From Areca catechu (taxonomy: Eukaryota > Streptophyta > Magnoliopsida > Arecales > Arecaceae), in NCBI GenBank assembly GCA_021397845.1, contig CM038039.1, positions 181,386,526 to 181,450,525 of the forward strand: 64,000 nucleotides of DNA. The letters are read 5' to 3'. Positions 1 through 11,757 of this stretch are shown here, piece by piece. The notes under the pieces were generated by a model, which saw nothing but the letters and a program-made list of their open reading frames with translations, was not told the origin of the DNA and did not search any database. The position numbers were made by a program, and so were the translations under genes. Positions within the stretch are counted from its first letter, which is position 1. Every line of letters starts with the position of its first letter.

Positions 1-1522
1 ATTTTGCCATCTTTTGATTTGTCAAAGCCCATCCAATTGGGCATAGAGATAAGGGAGAAGAGCTTAGAGTTTATCTAGAATTTGTGATTGACTAGCAGGA
101 GGACTTTTGGTCCTTCTATGCCCCTTAATTTGGCGTACGCTAATCATGGCGCCAAGAGTCCTACTCACATAAGACTCTTCCATAAATCAAGGATAAAGCC
201 CAAAAAATTTTAGATAAAATTAGATAGTTGCTATCCCAATTATGACTCAACCCAATCTAAAATCCACTTAAATTGGTTAGACCAAATAGCAAGCTAACTG
301 GCCTGATCCAATTGGGTTAGGAGTTAGGCTAGCTAACATATGCTACTATGTTAATTAGCTAGCCAATTAGAATCCTATGATCCTAATAAAAATTTAATTG
401 ACTTTCTTGGCAAAATCCTTCATGTGTGTGACCCTTTGGATTACATATCTAGCCAGTAGTAGGTCTAGGTCTAAGCTATTTTAATCCAATCAAAATTGAT
501 TGACCTAATTAGGTCAAATCGAGCAGATCCAAGTTGCCAATTCGAATCAATTTCCAAATTGACTCTTGAAGCCAACTAATTTGATTCATGAAAACCTACA
601 AGACATGATTGACATCTAGCAATGTATCATGCCTACCCAAAAGATGTAAAATTTGATGAAAATTATCAAAATATCCTTCATTGAAAAGTTACCATGCAAT
701 TTAATCCTTAGATCTCCCTTTATCCTGAATAAGTGATGGGTATGGAGAATTATCAAACCCTAGCACTTAATCTATTCGAATCTCAATTTCAAAATTAAGA
801 CTCGATCGATGAAAGATTAGAAATCCTATCTAATCTTATCCTGCTTTGATCAAAGACTTCTTGAGTCAATAATTGAAGAGATTACATGGGATAAGTCCTC
901 TTACTAGGAGTGATCGATTCTTTGTTGATCCACTCACATCCTTCATACACAATCCACCATATCTGAGAATACTCCATATAGGATTCTTTGTCATGAATGA
1001 GTATAAACTAAAACATGGCTTTATGTGCATAACAAACCATTGTGATCTCAGGTCTAAGGATCACTTGCACAACTCCCACTATGAGAACCATCTTTTGACC
1101 AGTAGTAAGACCTCTATAAGATATTTTCAAGGTGGATCAGTTTAGTGAACTCATATCCTAATAAGCACCCACATCCTTATATTAGTATCTCTACACAAAT
1201 AATTATGACACCAACCACCCTCTCCATTGAGAATACGTAGGATATGCTAGTCTTTTCAAAAACATCGATCCTCAAATCGATGATCCAATGACTAGGAACA
1301 TTTTTTAGATTAGGATTTATAGAAATTTAGATCTCACTGTTATGATCTCCATCATAACCCTAATTCTATTGCCATAACCTATGGGGTTCATCATAATTTT
1401 AATAAGATGCAGCAGTATGCTGAATCAATAATTACCTTCTATTAATAAATAATATCATACCTAAGTTGGATGATTATAAAAATGCCCATACAAAGATTAG
1501 CTTTAGAACACAATTCTTTTAG
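1..1522 (-). repeat. LTR G: partial Angela-group copia LTR, reverse orientation
   Basis: Read on the minus strand, this stretch follows the same order of blocks as the Angela-like LTR at 25975-28402 and the solo LTR at 58982-61611. Shared landmarks are the block around 425-530 (tagccagtagtaggt, then gacctaattaggtcaaa) and the block at 1370-1400 around the phrase cctatggggttcatcat. The left end lies outside the window. The right end, near 1522, is set by where the reverse transcriptase of element F resumes; it is accurate to a few bases, and no TSD can be checked. The diverged hairpin arms AAGAGTC/GACTCTT lie at 154-179. The open frame at 873-1145 is not coding. Confidence 0.75.
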
Positions 1523-1830
1523 TAAACCATTCTTAAGATCCATCTTAGAAAATATCATAGCTCTGGCCATCATGTCAAGCATGTCATCTAGTTTGGGGAC
1601 AGAGAACTGATATTTGATAGTAATTTTGTTTATTGCATGGCTATCCATGCATATCCTCCAAGTTCCATCTTTTTTTAGAGTTAATAGTGCAAGGACTATG
1701 CAAGGGCTAAGGCTTTCTCTAATAAATCCTTTCTTTAAAAGTTCTCCAACTTGCCTCTATAACTTGTAATGCTCAATAGGATTTAGCCTATAGTGGGATA
1801 AGATGGGTAGGGTTGATCCGATCTATCACA
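1523..1830 (-). pseudogene. Element F: reverse transcriptase N-terminal fragment (Ty3/gypsy)
   Basis: On the minus strand, frames here encode the start of a gypsy reverse transcriptase. The segment VPKLDDMLDMMA followed by FSKMDLKNG matches, nearly residue for residue, the same segment of element A (15835-16100), whose motif there is IPRLDDMLDMMAG. The protein is cut at about 1522 by LTR G, so the palm and YxDD catalytic part is missing from the window. Stops and frameshifts break the frame. It is a dead remnant of the oldest visible element, which belongs to the same chromodomain-gypsy lineage as A. Confidence 0.75.
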
Positions 1831-2129
1831 TGCTAGATATCCCTCATGGGTGATTGGTGGTTTGAGATATCCTTAAGAAAAATATCCTTAAATTTATTGA
1901 GGGCTGCTACTTCAGGGGGATACTCTATTGGGGATTCCTTATTGGCTTCTATAGTGGTCAACACCTAAATAAAAGATCCCTCAACTAACTCTTTCTCTGA
2001 CTCCTTAGCACTATTCAGATGAAGGCTTTTCTTCTTATCCTTTAGTCCACTAGATTTCTTAGTTTTCTTTTTTCTTAGGTAGTATAATATTTATGATAAT
2101 CTTCTTGACTTTATGGATAAATGAGTAGA

Positions 2130-2492
2130 AATTTGAGCGACCATACAAGGTGACATTGTTATCGAATAGTTATGGTCTGCCTAGGATGATGCTACTAACC
2201 TCCATGGATAGAACATCACATCGTACTCGATCCTGATACGAGTTAATTTGAATGGTACATGGCATCTATAATTTATAGGGATTGAAGAGGTATCCACCCA
2301 GGATACTTTTTAGGGTTTTTGGTGGTCAACTGAGGTTAACCCTAAGTATTTCACTATATTAGTGGAAATAGTATTGATGCAGCTTCCACTATCCATAATC
2401 AGTTCATATACCTTCGTGCCAATTTTGGCAAATATATGAAAGATGGTGATTTGTTGCAGTCCTCTCGCTCTTGGACCTAGGTATGGGTCCAC
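2130..2492 (-). pseudogene. Element F: retropepsin-like protease remnant
   Basis: The minus-strand frame contains IMDSGSCINTIS. This is an aspartic protease active-site motif (D-S-G) in the same setting as IIDSGSCVNAIS in element A (about 16670-16700). It lies between the F gag remnant (2746-3071) and the F reverse transcriptase fragment (below 1830), the normal gag-protease-RT order for a minus-strand element. Downstream, near 2150-2230, the gypsy protease motif containing GRPW-like residues is still recognisable in broken frames. It is not functional. Confidence 0.65.
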
Positions 2493-2745
2493 CTAACAAT
2501 TCCTTTCCTTAGATCCTCATCAAGTTCTATGGACTCATCTACAATATCAGGTTTAGCTTTATAGACTTCTTCTATATTTTACGCAGAATCCTTAGGGTTA
2601 TCTTCTTTTAGTTTAGCTATGTGCAAAGCATATAAAGGGCACTGTCTAGCAAAGTATACAATACCATAACATCTAAAGCACCTAGCATTTGAGCTATTTT
2701 CTTTCTGGGGTTTAGTCATTCCTTTTCTTTTATCTTCTCTATGGA
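2493..2745 (-). pseudogene. Element F: gag C-terminal/zinc-knuckle stretch, decayed
   Basis: This lies between the F protease and capsid remnants. The minus strand has a CxxC-like cysteine cluster near 2640-2690, an acidic region like that of element A just before the protease, and many stops. It is assigned by position and by similarity to 16864-17060 of element A. Nothing else was recognised in it. Confidence 0.4.
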
Positions 2746-3071
2746 CTAGTCAGTTTCTAAGACTTGAAGATACATGCTTGCTATGATCTTGGCAGCGGGT
2801 ATAGGTTGTCTATTAAATCGCTCACAATCTTGCACAACTTGGTAGGCTTGTTCAAGGGTGATAACTTCACATGGGTAAAGTTCACATTGGAGATCTTTCC
2901 TAAGGCTTACCCTAAAACTACACAATGTCACAACATGGTCTTCACTGACATCACATCTCATGATGAATTCATCAAATTTGGTAATGTAGTAGGTCACAAG
3001 CCTATTTCCTTGGCTAAATTTCTGCCATTGATGTAGGAGTCTCTAGTGATAGGATGTGGAGATATACTTCT
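2746..3071 (-). pseudogene. Element F: gag capsid fragment, left of insertion E
   Basis: The minus-strand frame reads YYITKFDEFIMRCDVSEDHV and continues into a segment with LEQAYQV. It matches the capsid C-terminal part of element A (17065-17403), which has DYITTFDEYLMRCDVSEAHD and LDQAYQI. The coding sequence stops abruptly at 3071, where the LTR of element E begins, and resumes with the more N-terminal capsid at 52727. The 5-bp duplication CTTCT (3067-3071 and 52727-52731) marks the break. Confidence 0.8.
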
Positions 3072-4560
3072 TGATCGCTTATCATAGGATAGTCAAAATT
3101 AAAACCTAACTCACTACTATAGCTAGGATGAATAGGGATCATATCCTTGGAAATCAAGGATAATTATTTCATGAAGAAGAGCAAAAGAACATGGATTGTA
3201 GAGAGCTAGAATAAAAACAGTAGGTTAAAACAAAGTATGTCTAAATTGATTAATTAAAGAAAATAAGTAAAAAAAGTAATCCAAGAATTCGAATCCACCA
3301 TGCTAGCAGGTTTTATTTTCTTTTCTTTATATTTCAATAATAATAATAATACTTGCAAATAGGGTATTAGTCTAATTTATTGCTTATTAGGTACGGACCA
3401 TATCTGTAGATCATGGCCATTTGTTTAGAGTATAAATATCAAATTTTTATTACAAGATTAAGGATTTAATTCACTATACTATGATCTATCTCTCTTAGGC
3501 ACATACCATATTTGGAGATCATGGCACATTGATAGAGGGTATAGGCTATATGTATGTTAGGTCAAAACCTCATTCAGAAAAATAAATCAAATGATGTGTA
3601 AAATAAAAACATAATTTTCATTGCATGAAATTTTAACATAAAAAGAGAAAATAAAAATAAGTTACATGCTTTATCTTCTTTCCAGGTTGAAGAAGCCTAG
3701 TCATGCATTACTGTTGCCAGCACCTTCTCCATAATTTTCTCTCTTTCCTAAGCTTAATACAAGATCTAAATATGAAATCAAAAGAATAAGTAAATAAAAT
3801 TCTACTACAAAAATTGATGCTTGGACTACTACCTAGTGTCCTCTTATAAAGCTCATTAAGAGCTTTCTTTCAATTAAATTTGGAGTCAATATGAGTGAAA
3901 ATTGGCCTTATATCTGATAAAACCATCTCAGCCATCCAAACTTGATCACAGGCCTCGAATCATGCCAAAATCATGCAAAATGCATTGTTAAATTCTTTCT
4001 CATGGTCAGCATCAATGGGGACCATCCGATCTTTGATTGGGTCAATTTCTGGCCGTTGATGCATGCTCTATTTCCTTTTCTTAAGCTAATCAAATCCTAG
4101 CCATCGGATCTTCCATTTGATATCATCTACATTGCTAATTAGCACTAGGTGCAAGATAGCACCTAGCCATCTCGCGCCAACAATCATGCATGGTTTTGCA
4201 CTATGACAAGGAACTGGATAGTACTGTAGTGCTAGACCGTGCCCTACCTCCTATGCATTGAGTGACTAGTCCGTGGTGGATCGACTATTTTAAATATATA
4301 TTTTCTTGATTTGATGGTTTTTTCTTGATTCCAGCTTTGTTTGAACTCCAATTTAAGTATTGTTTGATCCATTGAATTTCAAAAATTGAGCTCTTTCTCT
4401 ATGGAATCCTTTTCTATAAAAGATAAGTGAAACATATTAATTTTTGAGAAATTAACATCATTTGATCTAGGATTAAAGTTAAAAGTATTAATTTTTGAGA
4501 AATAAACATCACTTGACATATATTTTAATACTTAAATTGGATTATTTAATAGACTTAACA
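3072..4560 (-). repeat. 3' LTR of element E
   Basis: This starts TGATCGCT and ends CTTAACA, which on the element's strand is TGTTAAG...GATCA. It aligns along its length with 51289-52726. Shared landmarks are the ctcactactatag block followed by an aaggataatt block, an AAT-trinucleotide run (3341-3358), and the block attaatttttgagaaata near the right end. The two LTRs have many substitutions and indels (1489 against 1438 bp), so E is old. The left flank CTTCT forms the TSD. Confidence 0.85.
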
Positions 4561-5864
4561 CATCCCCAACTTAATCATTGCTAATCCCTTAGAAATGTAA
4601 TAAAAAAATAAGTATTAATTAACAACCATATATTATTAAGATCCTCCTTTACAAAAGTAGATCTATGATTAAAGTTAAAAGAGTTTAGCTTGTATCATAA
4701 ACTAAGTATTGGGTATCAGAAGTAAACTTTATAGTTAGCATAATCAGAAAATTTCTTAGATTTTATTTAAAGTTCTACAGCATTTGCACTCATTATGATT
4801 AACTTAGCATTTCGGTGCTAGCATGTAAAGTATAATTGTATCCTCTCTTATCACCTACTATGGTCAACTTTCTATACACCCCTAAATTAAACTCATGAAT
4901 TGAGGTAGCTTTCACACTACCTAATTTTTTTTGCATGTTATATTGCTAATGTCTTAATACTTTAAGCTTTCTATTTGGTCCATGTAACAAGTTTTTAGCC
5001 AATAACTCCCAAATCAGATAACTTTAGGATACTAGATATAGAATACCTTTTGGGCTTACTTGCTCGAATCAAATAGGCTATGAGTTAGGACTAGCTTTAC
5101 AACAAGTTTTCTTGCCCTCCTCACCTTTTGACATGAACCACGACACTTGCTTAGATGAAGGAGCCTGATTACTTAGTGAGAAATACTTGAAAACTATTTT
5201 ATTTTGATTAATTTTTTATGTACATTTATTTCAAGTAGATAGCTCTTTCTTCTAATTCAAGTTTTTTTAATTGGGGTATATATCAATTACCAATTTTTAG
5301 TGATAATTCAATCTTCTGTTAGTCTTTACGATTAATACTAGTTTGCCTTGTTAGTGTGCATGTGCAATAGAAGTATTAATAGCCTTTAAGTGACCTAAGT
5401 TGGTTGCTAAATATCTAACTAGCTAGTCTACCCCTTGACTCACTATAGTCATTGGCTTTCTATCTCTATTACTTTTTCCTGGTCTATTTTACTCAAAATT
5501 TTCTTTCATGGTACATGATATCTTAAAAATTTCAAAAAAAAAAAAATTTATAGTATTTTAAAAAGATTTTTCAAAATTTTTAAAATGTTTATAAAAGGTT
5601 TTCCTATTCCCAACTTAATTTTCATATCCTCAATGGAGTAAAGAAAAATATGATAGTTGAAACAAGGAGAGATACCATATGGACAAAATATGCATTGTGA
5701 ATTGCTAGGAATGACCATGCAGAATAGTTCATTATTTTTAAAAATAAAAATCACTAAAACAAAAGTCAATAAAATAAAAAAATTTGGGTTGCCTTCCAAA
5801 AAGTGCTAAGTTTAACATCTTTAGATAAATGTCATGGCTTACTCTAGTTCGTATAAAGTCATAG
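4561..5864 (-). other. Element E: post-integrase spacer, no recognisable gene
   Basis: This lies between the end of pol (43496, interrupted by D) and the 3' LTR. It is AT-rich with no conserved domain. A minus-strand open stretch at 5548-5799 begins with EGNPNFF and is followed by hydrophobic residues. Similar short hydrophobic stretches follow pol in some Tat/Athila elements, but I do not claim a gene. The purine-rich minus-strand stretch adjoining the LTR (4561-4570) is a candidate polypurine tract. Confidence 0.5.
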
Positions 5865-7402
5865 TGATGCAGGATGACACTAAGATTGCTAAAGATGCAG
5901 GAAAAATAGTAAACTATTTTTTTTACAATTTTTTATAACTTATGTTTGTAGGCTAAATTTCAAAATAAAAGTAAAAACTAGCAAGAAGAATAGCAATGCA
6001 TAGAATCTTAATGATCGAAGGCAAACTCATGCAAAAATAATAAATTCTAGGACTTGAGAATTGAGAAACTTCTGGATTAGGATAGTTTATCTTCATCAAA
6101 ATAGATATCAAGAGAAGGGAAGGTTTCTTACCAGTCAGAGATTGAAAACTTTGCAGTAGAATGGATCGCTCACACTCTGATTGGAGCTTGGATGAAGAAG
6201 CCTCGGTTCCCTTGAATCTGATGGCTGGTATGGATGGTCCTGGAAGAAAAGAAGGCCTCTTATAGGGAGGTGAAGCACCTCGAAGATCCTGCAAGCATCA
6301 GGGTCAATCAAAATAGCAAATAAAAAAAATAGAAAAGGAACTAGGGTTTTGAATTGGAAGAACTAGGTTTAGGTGCGTATCTCTTGGGGAAGAAGCAGTT
6401 GCTTGATTGGGGCTAACACTAAGGCATCTTCCTCTAGGCATGGCTGATCTTCGAAGATGTAGATGGAAGCTAGGGCAGCAAGGTTTCAATCTGGGAACAC
6501 AAGGAGAGCACACAAGAACAAGAGAACCAACACTAGAACACCAAACACAGGGCAATATCACAAAATTTCAGCAAGTTGTATTCATAAGAAAGAGATAATA
6601 TAAGAGGGGGAGGGGGTGATGTATTTATAGAGTTCCCATGCCCTCTCCTAAAGGGATTACATGTCTTCTCCTAGTTAGAATATGTTTGCATAATTTAAGT
6701 GGGAGAAAGACTATAAAATAAACCTAGAACTAGGAGTATACAAGTTGAATGAAATAAAAACTCAAACTCCTTGTATTTGAACTCTTCCACCATGCTGGAC
6801 TTGGTCAACTCATTGAGGACACCTATCCTAGGTGTGTTGGGCTCCAAGGGGCAGCAAGGGGTCATCCTCTTTTGGATTGGTGCATAGGCTTTGGGCACTA
6901 GAAGCTGGGGTGCCTTAGTATCAGATTATTCCTTGGAATCTTGGTTCTTCATGCTTGGGCTTACTTCGTGGGCTTGGAATTTTAAGGCCTGGAGTGCTAG
7001 AATAACCTGAAAAACATGGGCTCCTAGCATATGAAATATTCCAGAAGCATCTGAAGGAAATCTGGCATCTGAAATGGCATTTGGAGGGAATCAGGGCACT
7101 TGGAGGGCATATGAAGGGCATTTAGGGCTCCTGTGTGTCAATTAAGCTCCCATAAGCTGATGTAATAGCTTTTGGCTACTGAATGAGGCCTGGTGGAACT
7201 CCAAAATAAGGTAACCTCCTCTCTTGTATAAAATTTGGACTCATACTGATGTACAGGACTCAATATGCTGGATTAGGTCGAGACAGATCAACTAGTCTCA
7301 CCTTATTACAACTCAATCTTATTTCCTTACAAAATTATGACACATGACTAAGTAAACCAAATAGGGTCCAATAATCTATGTCTGATCCTGGTGCCCCTAC
7401 CA
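5865..7402 (-). repeat. 3' LTR of element D
   Basis: Plus-strand ends are TGATGCAGGATG and GGTGCCCCTACCA. It aligns with 41985-43495 over its whole length, including the gacactaagattgctaaaga block and the atcacaaaatttcagcaag block (near 6550 and 42670). On the element's strand a TATAAATA box is read from 6629 to 6622. The short open frames at 5953-6294, 6304-6561 and 6407-6598 lie inside the LTR and are not credible genes. Confidence 0.88.
6622..6629 (-). promoter_or_regulatory. Candidate TATA box in LTR of element D
   Basis: On the element's strand the sequence is TATAAATA. The same octamer is kept in the other LTR (42737-42744) although the flanks have diverged. It lies about half way along the LTR, as expected for the U3/R junction. 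Confidence 0.5.
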
Positions 7403-7990
7403 ATTTTCCTAGGGCAGGAAGAACTTGACCCCATCGAGTAAGGGTCAATTTGGCTCTCATAGTGCTTGGGTAGGTTTGGGTTGAGGTGTTGCAGATCCTC
7501 ACGGGTGATCCACGAGTCCTCAGATTCTGGCCAACCTTGCCATCGGACCAAATATCACTGACAGTCTCTATTCCAGGTGTTGATAGCTTGATCTTCCAAT
7601 GTTTTCTCGATCTTTACCTCACTAAAAGGCCAAATTATATATGGTCGCTCTAGGATGGGTTCACTCATAAAGAAAGGAAGTGGCTCAAGGGGCTCGCTAG
7701 GTATCACTACTGGCTCCCTAGACTCTATAAGATCTGAGATGATAAAGGTGGAGCTAATACCTAAATCAGGTGATATCTCAGGCACATAGGCATTGGGTTC
7801 ACTACTATTCATTATTTTCGATGGGCCAGCTTCATGAGCAGAAAATTCCTTTGTCATCTAATATTCCTCTACATAAAATTCTTTATCTTTCTTTTGGAAA
7901 TTAGCCAAGTTATTATTTAGTTCTTTAATTAGGTTCATCTTTTGACTAATTTCCATATGCATATGCTGTGCAGAGGTAAGTGAAGGTGCA
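7348..7990 (-). pseudogene. Element D: integrase C-terminus with chromodomain, running into the 3' LTR
   Basis: Minus-strand open stretches at 7555-7857 and 7348-7551 encode the end of a gypsy integrase. Order: a degraded GPY/F-like region; PEISPDLGISSTFIISDLIE (in A, PELGISSTFNITDLVE); then a chromodomain with VRWQGWPESEDSWI and a basic tail. A frameshift near 7552 splits it. The stop at 7348-7350 lies inside the LTR (which ends at 7402), so the frame would use the last 55 nt of the element. Chromodomains of this class are thought to steer integration through modified histones. The frame is dead. Confidence 0.78.
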
Positions 7991-9340
7991 GGCAGATGAT
8001 TCAAGGTTGTAAATTTATTGGACTCAAAATTAGTACCTAAAAGACTCGACTAGACTTTCCTATCGAAGGAAATTTTATTGGACTCTTTAAAGGACAAAAC
8101 CTAGTAGACTATAAACTCTTTGGGTTTGACCCTAGCATGGCATGCACAGGAGAATTTACTATGTATACTTACTAAATGCTAGAGGGTATGCAAGAAGTAA
8201 GATGCAAACTTAATATGCATAATGCATGTATGCAGTATGCTGACTTCTATAAAATGCAATCTAATAATGACAAAATTATGAGAAGTTTCAGAAAATGGTA
8301 GAAAATAAGAAGTGGATTCAGGGTTAGTCTGATTGGGTGGAAAGTAGGAAAAGGGTTCGAGGTTAATCATATATGCTAAGATATAAGAAAGTATTTCAGG
8401 GATGAGTTTTATACTAATGAGATTGATCTTATGGGGTTGATGTATATCTAAAGGGTCTGCCTTATGGAAGAATGGGTCACTAATTTCAGGAAAAAGATCA
8501 TCACTTGGGATCAAGGAAGTGACTTCATCCTAAGGGTACCGGGTGAGATAAGCCAAATCCTCCATAAACTCTTTTGGCTCATAAATCAAAGGACTGGGCT
8601 CCCTAATTGGGCTTTCTTCTAGTGGCTCCGCAGGTAAAACTCTAATAGTGGGATTGGATTCGTCATGGTCTCCTTCATTTATGGGTTCTTCCACTACAGG
8701 TTGGGTGTGGTTAAAGTCAGCTAACTCTAGGGTGGCTTCTACCTAGGTTTCTACTGGATCAACTAACACTGGATTGGTTTCTATATGGGTTTGGTCATAA
8801 TCAACTAATCATGGATCTTCTATAGGGTACTCTTCTAGATCTTCAATAGACTCATTATCTTCATACTCCTCTACCAGACTTGGGTCAGCCTCACATATTT
8901 CTTCTTCTAAGTCATCTTGGTGAACCAATAGGGTGGTAAGAGGGGTTTGGCTAATGAAAAATTGACTAAGGTCTTGGATAACAGGGGTGGGTAAACTAAG
9001 GGTTATGGGTTCATAGGTTATGAGTTTAAAGGTTATGGGTTTAAATCTAGGGGTATCAATCTTATAGGGTTCAACTCTGTGGGTCTTGCCTAGGATTCCT
9101 AATTGGTCTCCTACTTGGTCAAAACTATGAATTTCTTGATTACTTGATTGGATCAGTTGGTCAAGCTTAGTATCGGATTGGTCAAACCTAATGTTTATCT
9201 GGGCTAACTAATTTTGGGTTTGGAAGTTCGACTAGTTTAATTGGGCAAATTGGTTTTGAGATTGGATATTGGCTTGGTTCATTTGGGTAGTTAATTGGGC
9301 AAGCTGATTCATGATGGCTTCAAAATTGGTATCCATGGCT
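7991..9340 (-). pseudogene. Element D: gag-like, acidic frame with several stops
   Basis: Read right to left from about 9340, the conceptual protein starts with MDTNFEAIMNQLAQLTTQMN. This Gln/Asn-rich, coiled-coil-like N-terminus recalls the start of Gag in A (LTESMNKLSQDVTATVAQFK). Next come an acidic segment (LVEEYEDNESIEDLEEYP) and a Pro/Phe-rich C-terminal part (8179-8514). No capsid core and no intact zinc knuckle is seen. At least five in-frame stops and probable frameshifts interrupt it. The architecture parallels the Gag-like frame of B (24257-25681). The function of the C-terminal part is unknown. Confidence 0.55.
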
Positions 9341-9573
9341 GAGTCGGTTTGGGGCTTAAACTTCTGGTACTATGTTCCTAGTCAGGGGTCATACAATCAA
9401 TCAAATAATCAAAATGGAATGGTGCAACCAAGCATGCAAAACAAAAAAGAAAGGCCAGTACAATCTAGGGTTTTTAAGACCTAGAGCCAAAACTAGGTGG
9501 GTTAGCTCAACTTACACCTAACCCAGTAGCTAATCCTTCCACTGGCCAGGTAGGGGATGGGAGTGTGGGAGGC

Positions 9574-10768
9574 TCATGAGGACATTGGCAAGAGGAAGAA
9601 ATTACAAACTAATAATCTTTGGCTGTAGTCCAATCTTTCCTTTTCTTCAGGTTCCCACAAATGTATGAAGCACCTCTTGAAGACTCCTAATTCCATGAAG
9701 CAAGATTGAATTATTTAAAGCCAAAATCAAGTGAAGATTCCTCTTCCAAGCCCATGGGCTAGCCAAGCTATGAAGAAATCTTCTACGTTCAAGCCTAATT
9801 GAAAGACCAAATCTTAAAGAATATGTGGAAGGATTAGATGAAGATAAGTGTTGCAAGGAGATGGTGCCACATTGAGCTTCTAGGACTTTCTCTTGTTAGG
9901 ATTAGTTAGACTAGGAACTAATCATGTAATTTATTACCAACTAAATCTAAATTAGTTGGCTCTTTAACCCACCCATTATGGCTGCCCTTGGCCTATAAAT
10001 AGGACCAAGGCCTCCTCTTGTAAAGCAATAAATGACTTGAGTTGAATGAAAGCTTACTTGTTTGTGTTCTCTTCTACTTTGCCAAGTTTTTTAGTTCTTC
10101 TTAGAATTTTGAGTGTTTTCCTTTATGTTTGAGTTGAAGTGATGAGTTTGATCTTGAATTTGAGTGAGTGCCTTGAGTTTGGAGGGCCAAAGTTCCATTT
10201 CCAAGTTTGTCTACATAAGATCCAAGTAGTCCATGAAGAAGTGCTGCCCAAAAATTCCAGCAACTCTCTTCACTTCTCTTGTTGTTTCCTTCCTTTTTTT
10301 CCTTAATTTCTTTGAATTTTGACTTACCTTGACTCTTAGCAGGTTTTTCTTGGTGATTTGAAGATGAAGACGAAGGCTCCATGCCAAGGATCAAAGCTCC
10401 AATGGTGAATCCAAGAAGGGAGTGTAGATCTTGTCTTTAGCCTTCAATTGAGTGCTTCCCTTCCATTTGAGCTTTGATTTCTCTTCATTGTTAGGAAAAA
10501 ACCCTCTTTATCCTTAGATATGAGTTTCTTAAAGGTAGCATAGCCTAGTTTGAGGGTTTCTATGCCCTTAGATCCTCTCTTTTATTTTTTTGAAAGGAAG
10601 CTTGCATAAGGGTGTCAGATTTTCTGCTCACCTAGTTCCTAGCTCGAAATTCTCCATCCCTTCTACCCATGAGTCCGGCCATATCAGGAGCTCTAATGAT
10701 GATATGTTATTTCTAGGTAAGTAAATCACATCTCCATATACCCATTTCATCAAATTCATCCCCCATCA
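9574..10768 (+). repeat. 5' LTR of element C
   Basis: This starts TCATGAGGACATTGG and ends CCCCATCA. It aligns end to end with 39871-41081. A TATAAATA box is at 9994-10001 and an AATAAA signal at 10027-10032, only 25 bp later; the second LTR keeps the TATA box (40291-40298) but has AATGAA at the signal. A primer-site-like sequence follows at once (10775-10785). The open frames at 9647-9856 and 10101-10394 run against the element and are not genes. Confidence 0.87.
9994..10001 (+). promoter_or_regulatory. TATA box of element C 5' LTR
   Basis: TATAAATA within ggcctataaataggacc is identical in both LTRs (second copy 40291-40298). It is correctly oriented for element transcription and is followed closely by AATAAA at 10027. 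Confidence 0.6.
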
Positions 10769-10774
10769 ATTTTT

Positions 10775-10785
10775 TGGTATAAGAG
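10775..10785 (+). other. Primer binding site of element C (initiator tRNA-Met type, one mismatch)
   Basis: TGGTATAAGAG lies 6 bases after the LTR end at 10768. The usual plant primer site for initiator tRNA-Met begins TGGTATCAGAG, so one base is changed here. Its position and sequence support the LTR boundary. Confidence 0.65.
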
Positions 10786-11757
10786 ATTTGGTTCTAGGTT
10801 AAGCTTTGTAGGCTGCTGGAATTTTGTCTCACTGTCTTACGAGATTCAATAATTTTTGTATTTTTTACATTGATCAAAAAAATCCAAAACAATACTTTTC
10901 CAGTACCTTAGTGTGTTAGGATCCTAAATATAAAATTCAAAAAAAAACACTTCCTTTAATTTTTGGATTTAGAAATATAAGTTCTTAGGTCATTTCTGAA
11001 GTTCTGTCCAGAATTTGGTTTCCACCTTCCATTTCATTTAATTTTCAAAAAAATATAAAAATTTTTTAAATTTTTAAATTTTAGATCTGAGATACAGACA
11101 TCGATTTTTATTTTTCTCTACTATAATTTTTAATTTTAGAGAGGTTTATAGCTTGGGATTCGAAATTTGAATTCAGGTTGTCAAGAGTTAACTAAACTGT
11201 TGGAATCTTCTAGCATCTATTTTCAAACTACCTTCTCAACCAAAATTCAAATGAATTTGAAGTCAAAATTTAAAATATAAGATTTTAGATCTGAGAACTA
11301 ACCAAATCAGTTTTATTTTGAATTTTTTTTATTTTTAAAATTTTAAATTTTGAATTTTCAATTCAGGTTAGTTGGAGGTTAGTTGGAAACTGAAAATTAC
11401 ATTTTAACCACTTTGCTTCCAAGGATGAATTTTCTAATTAAATTTTAAAATTTAAAATTTAAAATTTGGTTACTGAGATCTAGGCTTCAAGATTTGAATT
11501 ACTCAATTCAAATTTGCATTATTTGAAATTTCAAAATTGGGTTAAAAAATTCATGCATTTGTGCTAGGTATAGTTGATTGTGCTCATTGTTTTGCTGAAA
11601 TTGTTTGCATCTATTTTTAAAATATCCTAAGGGCATTCAATATTACATAAGGAAAGGAGATCATTACCTTTCCTTAGCCCAAAACAATCATCCATATTTG
11701 CATTGACCTAAACCCTAAGTAAAATCAAGTAGGAACCTAAACTAGGGACACCCACAA
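10786..11757 (+). other. Element C leader, first part, non-coding
   Basis: This is the AT-rich untranslated region between the primer site and insertion A. Near 11040-11480 it has low-complexity runs made of repeated aaaatttaaaatttt-like words. No reading frame of interest was seen. It ends at CACAA (11753-11757), duplicated at 20517-20521 by insertion of A, and continues at 20517. Confidence 0.6.
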